A DNA stretch of 42,258 bases from an uncultured Collinsella sp. (GTDB taxonomy: Bacteria > Actinomycetota > Coriobacteriia > Coriobacteriales > Coriobacteriaceae). Made by a program: the position numbers and the translations under genes. The stretch covers positions 1-42,258 of the forward strand of contig CANNOC010000020.1 in NCBI GenBank assembly GCA_947507155.1, in the 5' to 3' direction. Below are positions 40,002 to 42,258 of this stretch, in pieces (within the stretch, counting starts at the first letter, position 1; every line of letters starts with the position of its first letter). The notes beneath the pieces are model-generated. The model saw only the letters and a list, made by a program, of their open reading frames with translations, was not told where the DNA came from and made no database searches.

Positions 40002-41093
40002 ATGAAGAAGAACAAGAACTATGTGGACCTGAAGGACCAGCCGGTTCCTGAGGGCCAGCATCTGCTCGAGGTCGATGACCTTAAGATGTATTTCCACACC
40101 GAGGATGGCGTTGTTCGCGCTGTCGACGGTGTCTCCTACACGCTCGATCGCGGCGAAACCCTGGGCGTCGTCGGTGAGTCCGGCTCCGGTAAGTCCGTGA
40201 CCGCCATGACCATCATGGGCCTCATCTCGATGCCTCCGGGAAAGATCGAGGGCGGTGACGTTCGCTATCGCGGCCGCTCCATCCTCGAAATGACCGAGGA
40301 AGAGATGCAGCACATTCGCGGCAACGATATCGCGATGATCTTCCAGGATCCTATGACCTCCTTGAACCCGGTCTATAAGATCGGCAGGCAGGTGGGCGAG
40401 GGTCTTCGTCTGCACCGTGGCTACTCCAAGCAGGAGGCGCTCAAGCGTGCCACCGAGCTTTTGGACCTCGTGGGTATCCCCGAGCCCGAGAAGCGCGTCA
40501 ATGAGTATCCGCACCAGTTCTCTGGCGGTATGCGTCAGCGAGTCATGATTGCCATGGCCCTTGCCTGCGATCCCGATATTCTGATTGCCGACGAGCCCAC
40601 GACTGCCCTGGACGTTACCATCCAGGCTCAGATTATCGAGCTCATGCAGGAGATGCAGGAGAAGAACGGCAACGCCATCATCATGATTACCCATGACCTG
40701 GGTGTTGTCGCCGATATGGCCGATAAGATCATGGTTATGTACGCCGGCCGCCCCGTTGAGTTCGGTACTGCTGAGGAAATCTTCTACGAGAGCCGCCACC
40801 CCTACACCTGGGGTCTTATCCGCTCCATCCCGGAGCAGGCAATCGAAGAGAAGAAGCCGCTGACGCCGATTCACGGCAACCCGCCTTCGCTCATGAACCT
40901 GCCTGAGGGCTGCGTCTTCTCTCCTCGTTGCCCCTACGCGACGGACAAGTGCCGCAAGCAGCGCCCTGAGCGCGTTGTCACCGAGTCCGGTCACTATTCT
41001 GCGTGCCACTATTCCGGTGACCCCGAGTTCCTCAAGAACGCTCCTGAGACGTCCCGTACGCGCAAGGATTCCAAGAAGGGAGGCGAGGCGTAA
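40002..41093 (+). CDS. oppD: Oligopeptide ABC transporter ATPase OppD
   Basis: This is one of two ATPases. In its 363 residues are Walker A GESGSGKS (58-65), Q-loop [11 protein letters not shown], signature FSGGMRQRV (from about 173), Walker [13 protein letters not shown] and the C-terminal oligopeptide-transporter extension. The extension carries four well-spaced cysteines ([15 protein letters not shown] and SACHY), the arrangement that in some Dpp/Opp ATPases holds a 4Fe-4S cluster. The gene is 2 bp after oppC, and oppF begins at the base after its stop. Confidence 0.95.
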   Translation: MKKNKNYVDLKDQPVPEGQHLLEVDDLKMYFHTEDGVVRAVDGVSYTLDRGETLGVVGESGSGKSVTAMTIMGLISMPPGKIEGGDVRYRGRSILEMTEEEMQHIRGNDIAMIFQDPMTSLNPVYKIGRQVGEGLRLHRGYSKQEALKRATELLDLVGIPEPEKRVNEYPHQFSGGMRQRVMIAMALACDPDILIADEPTTALDVTIQAQIIELMQEMQEKNGNAIIMITHDLGVVADMADKIMVMYAGRPVEFGTAEEIFYESRHPYTWGLIRSIPEQAIEEKKPLTPIHGNPPSLMNLPEGCVFSPRCPYATDKCRKQRPERVVTESGHYSACHYSGDPEFLKNAPETSRTRKDSKKGGEA

Positions 41094-42122
41094 ATGGCAG
41101 ACAATAACGAGCGCACTCCACTGCTGAAGGTCGAGCACCTCTCCAAGGAGTTTCCCGCAGAGTCCGGCATGTTCGCCAAGCGTTTTTCCAAGCGCGTCGT
41201 CTCTGCTGTAAACGACATCTCTTTTGAGATTTATCCTGGCGAGACCTTTGGTCTGGTTGGCGAGTCTGGTTGCGGTAAATCCACCACGGGCCGCACTATC
41301 ATGCGTCTGACCAAGCCGACCGCCGGCAAGGTGTTCTTCCAGGGCAAAGATGTTGCCGAGATGAGCAAGCATGAGATCAAGGACATGCGTCGTGAGATGC
41401 AGTTTATCTTCCAGGATCCTTATGCTTCGCTCAACCCTCGTATGACCATCGGTGAGATTGTCTCCGAGCCCATGACCATTCATGGTGTGGGTACCAAGGA
41501 GGAGCGCATTGAGCGCGTCCGTGAGCTTCTCGACGTCGTTGGACTGAACCCCGAGCACATCAACCGCTATCCGCATGAGTTCTCGGGCGGCCAGCGTCAG
41601 CGTGTCGGTATTGCCCGCGCTTTTGCGCTGAAGCCCAAGCTGATTATCTGTGACGAGCCGGTATCCGCTCTGGATGTGTCCATTCAGGCCCAGGTTCTGA
41701 ACCTGCTCAAGGAACTGCAGGACAAGTTCGGTACCGCGTATCTGTTTATCGCACACGACCTGTCCGTCGTACAGCACATCTCCGATCGCGTTGCCGTTAT
41801 GTATCTGGGTAAGATGGTCGAGGTTTCGGACTGGAAGACGCTCTATAGCGAGCCTCACCATCCGTACACGCAGTCGCTGCTGTCTGCCGTGCCGGTTCCC
41901 GATCCTGATATCCAGAAGACCCGCAAGCGCATCATCCTCGCTGGCGATCCGCCGTCGCCGCTGGATCCGCCGACCGGCTGCCGTTTCCACACGCGTTGCC
42001 CGATCGCGCAGGGTATCTGCTCCGAGAAGCTCCCCGAGTTTAAGGAAGTTGCACCGGGTCACTGCTGTGCCTGCCACTTCGCCGAGCCGTTCCCGATCAA
42101 GGAATCGCACATCGACCTGTAG
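41094..42122 (+). CDS. oppF: Oligopeptide ABC transporter ATPase OppF
   Basis: This is the second ATPase. In its 342 residues are Walker A GESGCGKS (56-63), Q-loop IFQDPYASLNP, signature FSGGQRQRVGIARA, Walker B LIICDEPVSALDVS, and an intact C-terminal extension with cysteines (GCRFHTRCPIAQGIC and GHCCACHF). This contrasts with the ATPase at 22959, which ends without that extension. It is the last gene before the IS3-like end. No clear terminator was seen in the 82 bp between. Confidence 0.95.
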   Translation: MADNNERTPLLKVEHLSKEFPAESGMFAKRFSKRVVSAVNDISFEIYPGETFGLVGESGCGKSTTGRTIMRLTKPTAGKVFFQGKDVAEMSKHEIKDMRREMQFIFQDPYASLNPRMTIGEIVSEPMTIHGVGTKEERIERVRELLDVVGLNPEHINRYPHEFSGGQRQRVGIARAFALKPKLIICDEPVSALDVSIQAQVLNLLKELQDKFGTAYLFIAHDLSVVQHISDRVAVMYLGKMVEVSDWKTLYSEPHHPYTQSLLSAVPVPDPDIQKTRKRIILAGDPPSPLDPPTGCRFHTRCPIAQGICSEKLPEFKEVAPGHCCACHFAEPFPIKESHIDL

Positions 42123-42204
42123 TCGGTTGTTCTCGTCCGGGCCCGCCCTGGTGTTTCTTTTCAGAACGTCCTCGGACATGCAAGAAACCCCCGCTGCGCA
42201 CTTC

Positions 42205-42258
42205 TGAACTGCACCCCAAAACTTGGACGGCTTAAATAAAAGCTACGCCGCAAGGGAC
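42205..42258 (-). mobile_element. End of an IS3-family insertion sequence (partial)
   Basis: TGAACTGCACCCC followed by CAAAACTTGGACGG closely resembles the terminal inverted repeats of IS3-family (IS150 group) elements. Reading inward on the minus strand, a frame ends Ser-Leu-Ala-Ala-stop (42257-42243), like the common C-terminus of IS150-type OrfB transposases. The element is therefore probably entered through its right end, with the transposase gene running leftwards from beyond the window. Confidence 0.6.

Noticed and set aside
39867..42179. 770-residue antisense frame opposite oppD and oppF
   Set aside because: Same codon-bias effect. The sense frames hold complete ATPase motifs, and the antisense product resembles nothing.
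42123..42204. Terminator of the opp operon
   Set aside because: GTTTCTT and AAGAAAC can pair over 7 bp, but the loop is long and no T-tract follows.
1..42258. CRISPR array, tRNA or rRNA genes
   Set aside because: No regularly spaced direct repeats, cloverleaf-like segments with a T-loop, or rRNA signatures were found on either strand by eye. A tRNAscan or Rfam run would settle this.

Overview
The window looks like a chromosomal segment of a Gram-positive gut actinobacterium of the Coriobacteriia, most likely Collinsella or a close relative. This is inferred from moderately high GC, strong C-ending codon use in highly expressed genes, the actinobacterial orders coaE...uvrB and uvrC...rapZ-whiA-gap-pgk-tpiA...secG, an actinobacterial-type RapZ P-loop (Arg in place of Lys) and twin-arginine lipoprotein signals. 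No rRNA, tRNA or CRISPR array was found. The last 54 bases look like the edge of an IS3-family insertion sequence.

Layout. (1) 1-3709, plus strand: terminator of an upstream gene, coaE, a small membrane-anchored lytic transglycosylase, uvrB. (2) 3763-9885, minus strand: two flavoproteins (COG2509 type and HI0933 type), an Mrp/NBP35 P-loop ATPase, and an LTA-synthase-type sulfatase-fold membrane enzyme. (3) 10079-17846, plus strand: uvrA, a YbaK-type Cys-tRNA deacylase, a long MurJ flippase with an acidic N-terminal extension carrying a thrice-repeated ETAV(F/Y)L motif, and uvrC. All three UvrABC excision-repair genes thus lie within about 16.4 kb. (4) 17847-28638: a probable sialic-acid uptake and catabolism cassette, made of a Tat-type lipoprotein binding protein, permease, permease-ATPase fusion, ATPase, two tandem AXE1-type esterases (the second without its nucleophile serine), a NanA-like aldolase, a ROK kinase and NanE. 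Its gene blocks are separated by strong stem-loops and it is preceded by a 365-bp leader region with nested inverted repeats. (5) 28737-35883: rapZ, whiA (no yvcK between them), gap, pgk, tpiA, gpmI, secG. (6) 36179-42122: a complete oligopeptide ABC transporter (oppABCDF), followed by the IS3-like end.

How the genes fit together. The cassette would import N-acetylneuraminate, possibly O-acetylated forms, through a peptide-family ABC transporter of the kind known for H. ducreyi SatABCD and C. glutamicum SiaEFGI. It would cleave the sugar to ManNAc and pyruvate, phosphorylate ManNAc and epimerise it to GlcNAc-6-P. The later steps (nagA, nagB) and any sialidase are not in the window. The cassette sits between uvrC and rapZ, genes that are close neighbours in many actinobacteria, and next to the lower-glycolysis operon its products would feed. 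AAACGTTT-type palindromes lie upstream of both the cassette and gap, which may mean shared control.

The most novel-looking points are the repeated GarA-like ETAV(F/Y)L motif in MurJ, the pseudo-esterase paired with an intact esterase, the structured leader at 18012-18092, the 98-nt UUCG-capped hairpin at 27829-27926, and a UvrC lacking one of the four usual Fe-S cysteines. All functional statements are from reading the sequence; no database search was run.
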